Of a stretch of DNA of 64,000 nt, positions 48,511-57,902 are shown piece by piece. The stretch is from the NCBI GenBank assembly GCA_947625145.1, contig CANQNC010000006.1:1-64000 (forward strand). Reading direction: 5' to 3'. The notes under the pieces are model-generated. The model had not been told where the DNA came from and made no database searches. It was given only the letters and a program-made list of their open reading frames with translations. The translations under genes and the position numbers were made by a program. This stretch comes from an uncultured Clostridia bacterium (GTDB lineage: Bacteria; Bacillota; Clostridia; Christensenellales; CAG-917). Positions within the stretch are counted from its first letter, which is position 1, and each line of letters starts with the position of its first letter.

Positions 48511-48559
48511 CCCGTTTCGAGCGCAAAGATCAAAGGCTAGTCAACCTTACAAGCCTATT
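48511..48559 (-). repeat. 49-bp dispersed hairpin/terminator-like element, copy 2
   Basis: CCCGTTTCGAGCGCAAAGATCAAAGGCTAGTCAACCTTACAAGCCTATT. Confidence 0.7.
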
Positions 48560-48570
48560 GCATGACGACA

Positions 48571-48594
48571 ATTCGATATTCTATTCGATATTCT
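48571..48594. repeat. Perfect 12-bp tandem duplication ATTCGATATTCT
   Basis: Read directly. Confidence 0.95.
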
Positions 48595-48641
48595 ATGCGA
48601 GAGCAACATTCGGCGCGAGAGCAAAAGGCAAGCCCGCGTCT

Positions 48642-49661
48642 TTACGTGCTTTTGTATTTAAGGCGGCGATTTCGTCTTTCGCCGAGCTGACGTTTGAGTT
48701 TAAGCGCGCAATAGGCAAGCAGTTTCAGCGCGATAAGCGCGGTCAGCGCAACGCCGCACCAGCTTATCACGGGATACATTGAGTCCACGATCGCATCGAA
48801 GCCAACAAAGCTGATGGGGTAGGCTATCAAAAGGCAGAAGAACACGACGAATGCCCTCATGCCGTCTCCGCCAAGCGCGGACAGCCGTTTCGTCTCGGCA
48901 AGCGTGAGCCGCACCCTGTCCGACACCAATTTGAGAGAGGACACAAGCGTCGTAAAGATCGCAGTCGCTATCAATATTCCGCACAGCCACTTCAGCCCGA
49001 AGCGCTCCGCAACGCCGAGCACGGGCATGGACGAGGTCAATCCGTCCGCAAGCACGACGGTTTGAAGCATAAACAGCAGCCCGAACAGGCTGAGGCAGAT
49101 GATCGCGCAGGAGAGGAATATCTCTTTGTAGCTGAGCTTCGCCCCCTCTTCCGAGAGTATCACGCCGCCCAAAAGCACGTCCAGCCCGCTGTAAAGCAAC
49201 GGCTTGAACATGGAAAAGGGCAGGGAGTAGGGCTGAGGGTCCAGCTTGAAAAAAATGATCGCGACCGACATCACGATCAGCGGCACCATCAACGCGTTGA
49301 CCGCCTTGATTTTTTCTATGCCCAGCACGACTATCGTTCCGCCCACGATCGCCATGACAAGCCCCAAAAGCGGCACGCCCGTCATGGAGCGAAGCACATA
49401 TTCGCTTCCCGCAAGCATGGAGCACAGGGATATCCCCGCCGAAAAGAATATGCCGAAGCGGACGACCTTTCCTTTCGGCACGAGAGACAGCTTGCCCGCG
49501 ATGAGGAAGAGGTATGCGAGCAGAGCCATAAATACGGAAGAAATCGCCACGTTCAAAGGAGACGCGCTCCCGAAAAACAGCGCCAACTCCTTGCCCGAAG
49601 AGAAGCCCGCGCCGATCGCCGTACCGATATACAAAAATGCGACTTTGAGCGATTTTTTCAC
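48642..49661 (-). CDS. YkvI-like membrane protein (LeuT-fold transporter related)
   Basis: VAFLYIGTAIGAGFSSGKELALFFG start typical of YkvI family; about 10 TM. Confidence 0.75.
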   Translation of the reverse strand: MKKSLKVAFLYIGTAIGAGFSSGKELALFFGSASPLNVAISSVFMALLAYLFLIAGKLSLVPKGKVVRFGIFFSAGISLCSMLAGSEYVLRSMTGVPLLGLVMAIVGGTIVVLGIEKIKAVNALMVPLIVMSVAIIFFKLDPQPYSLPFSMFKPLLYSGLDVLLGGVILSEEGAKLSYKEIFLSCAIICLSLFGLLFMLQTVVLADGLTSSMPVLGVAERFGLKWLCGILIATAIFTTLVSSLKLVSDRVRLTLAETKRLSALGGDGMRAFVVFFCLLIAYPISFVGFDAIVDSMYPVISWCGVALTALIALKLLAYCALKLKRQLGERRNRRLKYKST

Positions 49662-49888
49662 CCTAAAATGTATGCGGCGCGCATTGCGCGTATACTTTGC
49701 GGGGAGGAATTTTGTTGATATCTTTTCTTTTTTGCGCTTTACGGCGAGGAACGAAACGCGCTGCGTTTGGGCTTGAAAAACGCGCGTATCCGTCCGTCCA
49801 AAACAAAAAACCGACTGTGCGTTTCCTCTGCGGCGAAAATGCGGATATGCGCGGAAAAAGAGGATAATGCCTTATTTTGCGTACAATA

Positions 49889-49930
49889 AAACCCCTTTTT
49901 GTCAATTGCGCATGCGTACAAAGGGGTTTT
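49889..49930 (-). terminator. Terminator hairpin downstream of malic enzyme
   Basis: AAAACCCCTTT...AAAGGGGTTTT arms. Confidence 0.7.
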
Positions 49931-49939
49931 GTTTTTGCG

Positions 49940-51109
49940 TCAGATCCTCGCGACTCCCGTATCCCGCGCGGCTTTTGCGACCGCGGCGGCGACGGCGGGG
50001 ACCACGCGCTTGTCAAAGGGCAGAGGGATGATGTTTGTTTCGCTGAGCTCCTCGGGCGGAATGAGATCCGCAAGCGCGCGGGAAGCGGCGATCAGCATCT
50101 CTTCGTTTATGTCCTTTGCGCGAACGTCCAACGCGCCTCTGAATATCCCCGGGAAGGCAAGGACGTTGTTGATCTGATTGGGAAGATCGCTTCGTCCCGT
50201 CGCCACGATCCTCGCGCCCGCTTCAAGCGCGACGGACGGCTCTATTTCGGGGGTCGGATTTGCCATCGCAAACACGATCGGGTCCTTTGCCATATGTCTT
50301 ACGTCCTCCGCTTTCAGCGCGCCCGCCGCGCTTACGCCCACAAAGACGTCCGCGCACGTGACGGCGTCCGAAAGCAAGCCTTTTTTGCGGGAGGGATTGG
50401 TGAGCCTCGCAATGCGGCGTTGCGCTTCGTTGAACAAATCGCTGTCCTCCAAGATCCCCGCTTTGTCGCAGACGACAAGTTGTTTTGCGCCGAGTGCAAT
50501 GAGGAAATCCGCGATTGCTATGCCCGCACTCCCCGCGCCGTTTATGACGATATTTGCCGTACGTATGTCCTTGCCCACCACTTTCAGCGCGTTTTGCAAC
50601 GCGGCGGAAAGCACAGTCGCGGTGCCGTGCTGATCGTCGTGAAAGACGGGGACGTCGCACGTTTCCTTCAACCTTGCCTCCACCTCGAAGCAACGGGGGG
50701 CGGAGATGTCCTCAAGATTTATGCCGCCGAAGCTGTTTGAAATGTTGCGGATAGTGTTGACAAGCTCGTCCACGTCCTGCGTGGATACGCAGATCGGAAT
50801 GGCGTCTATGTCCGCAAACTCCTTGAACAGCACGCACTTGCCCTCCATGACGGGCATGCCCGCTTCGGGGCCTATGTTGCCAAGCCCGAGTATGGCGGAG
50901 CCGTCCGTGACGACGGCGACCGTATTGTGACGCCTTGTCATCTCATAGCTTAGGGACGGGTCCTCTTTGATGGCGAGGCAGGGGCCCGCAACGCCCGGCG
51001 TGTAGGCGAGGGACAACGCCTCTTTGCCGTCTATCTTGACCCTTGAGGAGACTTCCAGCTTCCCCTTCCACTCCAGATGCTTTTTGCAAGACAGTGATTG
51101 ATAGTCCAT
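49940..51109 (-). CDS. NAD(P)-dependent malic enzyme
   Basis: LSLAYTPGVAGPCLAI, VTDGSAILGLGNIGPEAGMPVMEGK, FHDDQHGTA, VINGAGSAGIAIADFL. Confidence 0.95.
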   Translation of the reverse strand: MDYQSLSCKKHLEWKGKLEVSSRVKIDGKEALSLAYTPGVAGPCLAIKEDPSLSYEMTRRHNTVAVVTDGSAILGLGNIGPEAGMPVMEGKCVLFKEFADIDAIPICVSTQDVDELVNTIRNISNSFGGINLEDISAPRCFEVEARLKETCDVPVFHDDQHGTATVLSAALQNALKVVGKDIRTANIVINGAGSAGIAIADFLIALGAKQLVVCDKAGILEDSDLFNEAQRRIARLTNPSRKKGLLSDAVTCADVFVGVSAAGALKAEDVRHMAKDPIVFAMANPTPEIEPSVALEAGARIVATGRSDLPNQINNVLAFPGIFRGALDVRAKDINEEMLIAASRALADLIPPEELSETNIIPLPFDKRVVPAVAAAVAKAARDTGVARI

Positions 51110-51129
51110 AAAAACGCTCCTTTGCGGAT

Positions 51130-51158
51130 ATTATATCGCAATAAGACAATTTGCACAA
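51130..51158 (-). promoter_or_regulatory. Promoter TTGTGC-17-TATAAT of malic enzyme (minus strand)
   Basis: Minus-strand hexamers at 51158-51153 and 51135-51130; SD aaggagcg follows. Confidence 0.6.
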
Positions 51159-51175
51159 CTCATTGCTTCAAAGTG

Positions 51176-51204
51176 TTGAAATATGGCGAGATTTTTAGTA
51201 TAAT
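51176..51204 (+). promoter_or_regulatory. Promoter TTGAAA-17-TATAAT of fumarase alpha
   Basis: TTGAAA 51176-51181, TATAAT 51199-51204, ATG 51211. Confidence 0.75.
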
Positions 51205-51210
51205 CGGCGC

Positions 51211-52047
51211 ATGAGAACAATTTGTTTTTGTCGTATCGTTGACGAGGTGGCGCGTATGACCGAGGCGTGCTTCGGCGTGACGCCGTCCTATCTTGCGGCT
51301 TTGCGGAGCGCAAGGGAGAAGGAAAGCTCTCCCGCCGCGGCGTATGCAATGGATATGTTGCTTCAAAACGCCCGCCTTGCGCAAAAAAATCGGCTTCCCG
51401 TCTGTCAGGACACGGGCATGGCGGTGTTTTTCGTGCGATTGGGGCAGGACGTCAGGATCGAGGGCGGGTTGCTTACGGACGCGATAGACGAGGGAGTGCG
51501 CAGAGGCTACGGCGCAAACGGCTTGCGCGCGAGCGTGCTGGACCCCATCACGCGGAAGAACACGGGGGACAACACTCCCGCCGTCGTGCATGTGGAACTT
51601 GTCGATGGAGACAGCCTCGAAATAGATTTTTTGCCCAAGGGCTTCGGCAGCGAAAACATGTCAAAACTGTATATGCTCACTCCTTCCGAGGGACGAGAGG
51701 GGATAAAGCGTTGCGTGACGGAGGCGGTGCGCGCGGCAGGGGCAAATCCATGTCCTCCCGTGGTTGTGGGCGTGGGGATAGGCGGCACTGCGGATATGGC
51801 GTGCGTCCTCGCAAAAAAACAGCTTTTGCGAGAGGTGGGCGCTCCGTCCGACGACGAGGAACTCGCCGCGCTTGAAACAGAGATAAAGGACGAGATAAAC
51901 GCGTTGCGCATAGGAGCGCAGGGCTTCGGCGGGGATACGACCGCGCTTGCGGTGCACATCGGCAAATATCCCACGCACATCGCCGCGCTTCCCGTGGCGG
52001 TGAACATACAATGCAACGCCGCGAGGCTTGCAAAGGTGGTGCTGTGA
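51211..52047 (+). CDS. Fumarate hydratase, alpha subunit (class I, Fe-S)
   Basis: VCQDTGMAVFFVRLGQDVRIEGG, GDNTPAVVHVELVDGDSLEIDFLPKGFGSENMSKLYML, GIGGTADMACVLAKKQLLRE. Confidence 0.95.
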   Translation: MRTICFCRIVDEVARMTEACFGVTPSYLAALRSAREKESSPAAAYAMDMLLQNARLAQKNRLPVCQDTGMAVFFVRLGQDVRIEGGLLTDAIDEGVRRGYGANGLRASVLDPITRKNTGDNTPAVVHVELVDGDSLEIDFLPKGFGSENMSKLYMLTPSEGREGIKRCVTEAVRAAGANPCPPVVVGVGIGGTADMACVLAKKQLLREVGAPSDDEELAALETEIKDEINALRIGAQGFGGDTTALAVHIGKYPTHIAALPVAVNIQCNAARLAKVVL

Positions 52048-52595
52048 TGGAAACAAAAACCATACGTCTGAACGCTCCTTTCGACAGCGCGGAGCTTGCA
52101 AAGCTGAAAGCGGGGGACAGAGTTGAGATATCGGGCGTTTTGTACACCGCAAGGGACGCCGCGCACAAGAGGCTTGTCGCGTTGCTCGAAAAGGGCGAGC
52201 CTCTTCCCTTTGACATAGATGGGCAGGGGATATATTACGTCGGCCCGTGCGTGAAAGACGGAAGGATCCTCTCCGCGGGGCCAACCACGTCGTACAGAAT
52301 GGACGCATACGCTCCCGCACTTTACGAGCGCGGGCTTGCTGCGACGATCGGCAAGGGGGACAGAAGCGAGGAAGTCTACCGTGCGATAAAGAAGAGCGGA
52401 GGAGTGTATTTTGCGGCGATAGGGGGCGCGGGCGCGCTGTACGCCGCTTGCGTCACGGACGCTCGGATCCTCGCGTACGAGGAGCTCGGCGCGGAGGCGG
52501 TGAGGCGGCTTGTCGTAAAAGATATGCCCGTCGTCGTCGCGATCGACTCAAACGGCGACAGCGTTTATCGCGGGAGTTTCGACTTTGGGGATTGA
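52047..52595 (+). CDS. Fumarate hydratase, beta subunit
   Basis: LNAPFDSAELAKLKAGDRVEISGVLYTARDAAHKRL, YVGPC..ILSAGPTTSYRMDAYAP, GAGALYAACV; TGATG overlap with alpha. Confidence 0.95.
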   Translation: METKTIRLNAPFDSAELAKLKAGDRVEISGVLYTARDAAHKRLVALLEKGEPLPFDIDGQGIYYVGPCVKDGRILSAGPTTSYRMDAYAPALYERGLAATIGKGDRSEEVYRAIKKSGGVYFAAIGGAGALYAACVTDARILAYEELGAEAVRRLVVKDMPVVVAIDSNGDSVYRGSFDFGD

Positions 52596-52669
52596 GCTTT
52601 GTTTTGCGCTCGACTTTCGGATTTGAAAACAGAGCGCTTTTTTGCCTTGTCCGCGTGCGGCGAATAGTC

Positions 52670-52698
52670 TTGACTTTTGTCATAAAATCTTTTAGAAT
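52670..52698 (+). promoter_or_regulatory. Promoter TTGACT-17-TAGAAT of ROK gene
   Basis: Hexamers read directly. Confidence 0.6.
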
Positions 52699-52749
52699 AA
52701 AAAAAGTAATTTTTCGCGGAAATCTTCGCGAAAGCGGCGGGGTGGAACT

Positions 52750-53700
52750 GTGTTTGTAGGTGTGGATATCGGCGGCATGAGCATCAAAGCGGGCGTCGTG
52801 GACGGGTCGGGAAAGATCTTGAGCAAGGCGTCCTGCGAGTGCAACGGCAAACTGAACGAGTCCGAAATTGCGGACAGAATATGCGATCTTGCAACAAAGG
52901 TCGCAAACGACGCGGGCTTTGACATACGCGACGCGGAGGGCATAGGCATAGGCTGTCCCGGCTCGATTTACGACGAGGAGGGGATCGTGCGATATTCCTG
53001 CAATCTCAACCTCAAAAACGCGCCCCTCGCAAAAGACGTGAAGGACAGGCTGGGCGTTGAGGTCAAACTCGGCAACGACGCAAATTGCGCCGCGCTCGGC
53101 GAAACGCTGTTCGGCGCGGGGAAGGGCTGCAAAAACACAGTCATGATCACTCTCGGCACGGGAGTGGGCACGGGGATCGTCGCGGACGGACGACTTGTGA
53201 CAGGCAATCGCTCGGCGGGCGCGGAGGGCGGACATATTCAGCTCAGCGTGGGCGGCGCAAAGTGCGGCTGCGACAAGAGAGGGCACTTCGAGGCGTACGC
53301 TTCCGCAACGGCGCTTATGCGCATGACCGCCGAGGCGGCAAAACGACATCCCGAAAGTTTGCTTGCCAAGCTCGCTGAGGGCGGGATAAGCGGCAAGACC
53401 GCGTTTGAGGCGGCAAGAGCGGGCGACAGGACGGCAAAAGCCGTGGTCAACAGATATCTGACATACGTCGGCATGGGGCTTGTGAGCCTCGCCAACATTT
53501 TTTATCCCGAAAAGATCATCATCGGCGGCGGGATATCCAACGAGGGAGACGCCGTGATGAGACCCCTTCAAAAATATGTGTCCGAAAACGTCTATGGCGC
53601 GGAATACAACCCGAAGATAGAGGTCGTCGCCGCAACGCTCAGAAACAACGCGGGCATAGTCGGCGCCGCCGCGCTGTTTATGACAAAACGCGAGGCATGA
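52750..53700 (+). CDS. ROK family glucokinase-like protein
   Basis: FVGVDIGGMSIKAGVVD, LGNDANCAALGE, TLGTGVGTGIV, GHIQLSVGGAKCGCDKRGHFEAYAS. Confidence 0.93.
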   Translation: MFVGVDIGGMSIKAGVVDGSGKILSKASCECNGKLNESEIADRICDLATKVANDAGFDIRDAEGIGIGCPGSIYDEEGIVRYSCNLNLKNAPLAKDVKDRLGVEVKLGNDANCAALGETLFGAGKGCKNTVMITLGTGVGTGIVADGRLVTGNRSAGAEGGHIQLSVGGAKCGCDKRGHFEAYASATALMRMTAEAAKRHPESLLAKLAEGGISGKTAFEAARAGDRTAKAVVNRYLTYVGMGLVSLANIFYPEKIIIGGGISNEGDAVMRPLQKYVSENVYGAEYNPKIEVVAATLRNNAGIVGAAALFMTKREA

Positions 53701-53707
53701 TTTTCGT

Positions 53708-55474
53708 ATGGATGAGTATGTGACAAAATTCAACAGACTGCTCGCCTCGGTGGAAAAACCGGGGAGATATTCGGGAGGAGAATGGAACACTCCCGACATG
53801 AGCGGCGAGAGACGGGGAGATATGTGCTTTTGCTTCCCCGAACTTTACGAGATAGGCATGAGCAACCTCGGCGTGCAGATCCTCTACGACGTTGTAAACC
53901 GGACGGAGGGCTTCAAGGCGGAGCGTTGCTTCGCGCCCGCGGAAGACATGGCAAAGGCGCTGAAAGAAGCCGATATCCCGCTTTTGTCCATAGAGACAAA
54001 AAAACCTTTGAAAGACTTCACCGTGGTGGGCTTTTCCGTGGGCTTCGAGTTGCTGTACACAAACGTGCTGTATATGATGGACCTTGCGCGCATCCCGTTC
54101 AGATACGCGGACAGAAAGCAGGAGGACCCCGTCGTCATCGCGGGGGGACCATGCTCGGTCAATCCCGAACCGTTTGCGGACTTTTTCGACGCCATCGTCA
54201 TAGGCGAGGGTGAGGAAGCGGACATAGAACTTCTCAAAAGAGTGACGGAGGGCAGAGAAAGGGGACTTTGCAGAGAGGATATCTTGAAAAGCCTCCTCGA
54301 CATAGAGGGCGTGTACGTCCCCGCGCTGTTCAAGGCGGGGGACAAGGTGAAAAAGGCGGTGGTAAGGGACTTTGAAAACGCGCCCTATCCTACAAAGCCC
54401 TTGGTCCCGACCATAGAGAGCGTGCACGACAGGGCCACGCTCGAACTGTATCGCGGTTGCGCGGCGGGCTGTCGCTTCTGCCAAGCGGGGTTTTGGTATC
54501 GCCCCATAAGGGAGCGCAGCGCGGAAAAATGCGCCGAGTACGCGAGGAGCATGATAGAAAGCACGGGCTTCGGCGAGCTGTCGTTGTGCTCGCTGTCCAC
54601 AAGCGATTATTCCGAACTCGAAGCGCTCGAGGACGAGTTGAGCCCGTATTGCAGACAGCGCCGCGTGACAATGGCGCTCCCCAGCCTCAGGATAAGCTCC
54701 TTCAAGCCGGATATGGCGAGGGATTCCCGCAAAAACTCTTTGACGTTTGCGCCCGAGGCGGGCACGCAGAGGCTAAGAGACGTCATCAACAAAAACGTAA
54801 GCGAAGAGGAGATAGACAAAATATCCGTCGCTTTCGAGGCGGGCTACGACAGCGTGAAGTTGTACTTCATGCTTGGGCTTCCCACCGAGACGGACGAGGA
54901 CCTCAAGGGGATAGCGGACATTTGCAGGCGACTCAAATCTTTGTACTTCCAAAAGCGCAACAAAAAGGGGCTGAACATTTCGGTCAGTTGCGCGGTGTTC
55001 ATTCCAAAGCCCTGCACTCCCTTCCAGTGGGAGGCGCAGATATCCCTGTCCGAGATGCTCCGCCGACAAAACTATTTGCGGTCGCTTTTGCGCGAGATCA
55101 AGGGAGTATCCTTCTCGTGGCACGGCGCGGAGAGCTCGGTTTTGGAAGCGGCGCTTGCAAGAGGAGACAGAAAGCAATCGTACGTCATAGAGAGGGCGTA
55201 CGCGCTCGGCGCTCGTTTCGACAGCTGGACGGAGAAGTTCGATTGGGGGATATGGCAACGGGCGTTCACGGACGTGGGCGTCACAATGGAGCAATACACC
55301 CGCGAGAGAGAGGAGGACGAGCCTCTCCCTTGGGACTTTATTGACGCGGGAGCCTCAAAAAGATATCTGCTTGCCGAAAGGAAGAAGTCGCGCGAGGGAG
55401 TCGCCACGCGGAATTGCCGCGAGGGTTGCAACGCTTGCGGCGCGAACAGGCTGGGAAGGTGCACGATATGCTAG
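53708..55474 (+). CDS. TIGR03960-type B12-binding radical SAM protein
   Basis: YRGCAAGCRFCQAGFWYRPIRERS (CxxxCxxC), adjacency to DUF2344 partner. Confidence 0.92.
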   Translation: MDEYVTKFNRLLASVEKPGRYSGGEWNTPDMSGERRGDMCFCFPELYEIGMSNLGVQILYDVVNRTEGFKAERCFAPAEDMAKALKEADIPLLSIETKKPLKDFTVVGFSVGFELLYTNVLYMMDLARIPFRYADRKQEDPVVIAGGPCSVNPEPFADFFDAIVIGEGEEADIELLKRVTEGRERGLCREDILKSLLDIEGVYVPALFKAGDKVKKAVVRDFENAPYPTKPLVPTIESVHDRATLELYRGCAAGCRFCQAGFWYRPIRERSAEKCAEYARSMIESTGFGELSLCSLSTSDYSELEALEDELSPYCRQRRVTMALPSLRISSFKPDMARDSRKNSLTFAPEAGTQRLRDVINKNVSEEEIDKISVAFEAGYDSVKLYFMLGLPTETDEDLKGIADICRRLKSLYFQKRNKKGLNISVSCAVFIPKPCTPFQWEAQISLSEMLRRQNYLRSLLREIKGVSFSWHGAESSVLEAALARGDRKQSYVIERAYALGARFDSWTEKFDWGIWQRAFTDVGVTMEQYTREREEDEPLPWDFIDAGASKRYLLAERKKSREGVATRNCREGCNACGANRLGRCTIC

Positions 55475-56112
55475 TTTTCAAATACGTCAAACTCGAGGAG
55501 AGCAGATATATATCCCACATCGACTTGCTCAGGCATGTTTCGAGGATATTGCGGAGGGCGGGGATACCCGTCAAGCAGTCGCTGGGCTTCAATCCGCACG
55601 CGTTGGTCTTTTTCTCGCCCCCGCTTGCGCTTGGCGTAGGCTCGGTCGCGGAATATCTCGTCGCGGATACGGACATGGACAAGGAAGAGGCGTTTGAACG
55701 TTACAACGCCTCCGTGCCGAACGGCCTGCAAGCGACGGACGTTTTCGAGTGTGAAAAAAATCCGAATCTTCAAGCGCGGATAGTCGCCGCGGATTATGTT
55801 TTCGACGTCCCGTACGCAAGCCTTCCCCTAGGCGACGAGCTGTGGATAGAGTACGACAAAAAAGGGGAGAGGGTCAAAGAGAACGTGCGCGACAAGGTGC
55901 TCTGCCAATTTGAGCAAGACGGCAAACTTGCGCTCAGACTCAGCACGGGCGCGGTCAATCTTCGCCCGGACAGGCTGTTGGACTTTTTGAGGGACAGCAT
56001 GGGAAAACGACTTGACTGTTGCGACGTGACGAGGACGAGGCAATATATCCTTGAAAACGAGGAGCTGAAAGATGTTGACAATGCGTTGCAAAACGCAAGC
56101 ATAAATCGCTAA
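55468..56112 (+). CDS. TIGR03936/DUF2344 radical SAM-associated protein
   Basis: YISHIDLLRHVSRILRRAGIPVKQSLGFNPHALVFFSPPLALGVGS; overlaps upstream stop. Confidence 0.92.
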   Translation: MLVFKYVKLEESRYISHIDLLRHVSRILRRAGIPVKQSLGFNPHALVFFSPPLALGVGSVAEYLVADTDMDKEEAFERYNASVPNGLQATDVFECEKNPNLQARIVAADYVFDVPYASLPLGDELWIEYDKKGERVKENVRDKVLCQFEQDGKLALRLSTGAVNLRPDRLLDFLRDSMGKRLDCCDVTRTRQYILENEELKDVDNALQNASINR

Positions 56113-56209
56113 AACGGCATTTGATTTGTCGATTTTGCGCTTATAAACCGCGTGTTTTGCAAACTGATATACAACAACAAACTGACGCAAAAACGAATCG
56201 GAAGGAAAG

Positions 56210-57712
56210 ATGAAACAACTGATCATTGATTACACCCCATATTGCACGCGAGCGGCGCTCGTGGAAAACGGCGAGATGATAGACTTTGCCGTGGAGACCA
56301 CAAACGCGCACGGGCTGGTCGGCAATATCTACAAGGGTCGCGTGGAAAACGTGCTGGAGGGCATGAAGGCGGCTTTTGTCAACATAGGGCTTGAACGCAA
56401 CGGCTTTTTGTATGTGGGGGACTCCCGCGTGGACAGGGACCGCATACAAAGCACGATGCCGTCGTCGTCGCGCTCCATAAGCGCGGGGGACGTGATCATG
56501 TGTCAGGTGGTCAAGGATCAGTTCGGCAACAAGGGCGCGAGGCTTGCGACGGACATCACGTTGCCCGGGTACTATCTTGTTTTGCTTGCTGGTTCGCACT
56601 TCATCGGCGTTTCCCGAAAGATAGAGGACGACGAGCGCAGGGAATATCTCGAACAGCTCGTGCAATCCATCTGTCCCCCCGACATGGGTTTCATCATCCG
56701 CTCGGCGGCGGACAAGGCGACGGACAGGGACATCGTGATAGAGGCGACTCAGCTTCTGTCCATGTGGGAGAAGATAAAGGCGGACTTTGCCAAAGCCCCC
56801 GAAAAGAGTTTGGTTTTTGCCGAAATGAGCCTTTTTGAAAGGGCAATACGCGACACTTTCAGCGAGGAAGTGGACAAAGTTGTCGTCAACGACGAGGGCG
56901 TGCGTCACGCGCTGGAGGGCAGGATAGGAAGCGCGAAGATAGAGCTGTATCAGGGCGAAAGAAGCATAATGGCGTACTTCGGGCTGAGTTCGCAAATAGA
57001 CCACCTCTGCGACAGAAGAGTGGACATCTTGGGCGGCGCGTATATCGTGATAGACAAGACGGAAGCGCTGACTGTAATAGACGTCAACACGGGGCGATTT
57101 GTTGGAGGCAAAGACCTCGAGGACACGGTTTTCCGCACAAATCTCGCCGCGGCGGAGTGCATCGCCCGTCAGCTTAGGATGCGCAACATCAGCGGCATCG
57201 TCATCATCGACTTCATAGATATGGAGCTGAAGGAGCACCGCGAGAAGGTCGTGGAAAAGCTGAAAAGCGCGCTCAAACACGACACGCACAAGACGTCCAC
57301 GGTGGGCATGACGTCCTTGGGGCTTGTCGAGCTCACCCGCAAAAAAACGCGCGTGGGCATGGACGAATTTATGCTTCAGCCCTGCAAGGAGTGCGGAAGC
57401 GGCTTTGTGAAGAGCGACCTCTCCCTCGCCTTTACGCTTAGGGACGAGCTGATCGACCGATTGCTTGCAAACCGCACGCGCACGGCGTATGTCGGCGTGC
57501 ATCCCGCGATTTTTGCCATCGTCAAAGAGAGCAACCTCATGCAACGCAAACTTGCGACCTCTTGGGCGGACAAGGAGATATACCTGTATGTGGACGAAGG
57601 TTTGCGCAGGGACAAGTTCTTGTTTTCGGAGACCGCTCCCGAGCCTCGTCCCGCGATCTGTTGCAGGCTTGTGGACTTTGACGCCGCGCGGGAGCTTCCC
57701 GCAAGCGACTGA
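56210..57712 (+). CDS. rng: Ribonuclease G/E family protein
   Basis: S1-like NIYKGRVENVLEGMKAAFVNIGLERNGFLY, VIDVNTGRFVGGKDLEDTVFRTNLAAAECIARQLRMRNISGIVIIDFIDM. Confidence 0.95.
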   Translation: MKQLIIDYTPYCTRAALVENGEMIDFAVETTNAHGLVGNIYKGRVENVLEGMKAAFVNIGLERNGFLYVGDSRVDRDRIQSTMPSSSRSISAGDVIMCQVVKDQFGNKGARLATDITLPGYYLVLLAGSHFIGVSRKIEDDERREYLEQLVQSICPPDMGFIIRSAADKATDRDIVIEATQLLSMWEKIKADFAKAPEKSLVFAEMSLFERAIRDTFSEEVDKVVVNDEGVRHALEGRIGSAKIELYQGERSIMAYFGLSSQIDHLCDRRVDILGGAYIVIDKTEALTVIDVNTGRFVGGKDLEDTVFRTNLAAAECIARQLRMRNISGIVIIDFIDMELKEHREKVVEKLKSALKHDTHKTSTVGMTSLGLVELTRKKTRVGMDEFMLQPCKECGSGFVKSDLSLAFTLRDELIDRLLANRTRTAYVGVHPAIFAIVKESNLMQRKLATSWADKEIYLYVDEGLRRDKFLFSETAPEPRPAICCRLVDFDAARELPASD

Positions 57713-57855
57713 CTCTCATAACGGCAACGGGCAAGGCGGCAATGGCTTTTCCGTGCGGTTCGTTCACATTTTACCTCATCGCAAATTATTATGTTTATGT
57801 CGTCGGGCGGCGATAACACGAAGAGTGTATCCGACCGCATTTGCTTCGCTGTCGC

Positions 57856-57884
57856 TTGCAAAACCCGAATATGTGTGCTAAAAT
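57856..57884 (+). promoter_or_regulatory. Promoter TTGCAA-17-TAAAAT
   Basis: Hexamers read directly. Confidence 0.5.
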
Positions 57885-57902
57885 TGCAAACGGTGATATG
57901 TT

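Noticed and set aside
56141-57544. 467-aa minus-strand ORF
   Set aside because: Antisense to rng, which carries unambiguous RNase E/G motifs.
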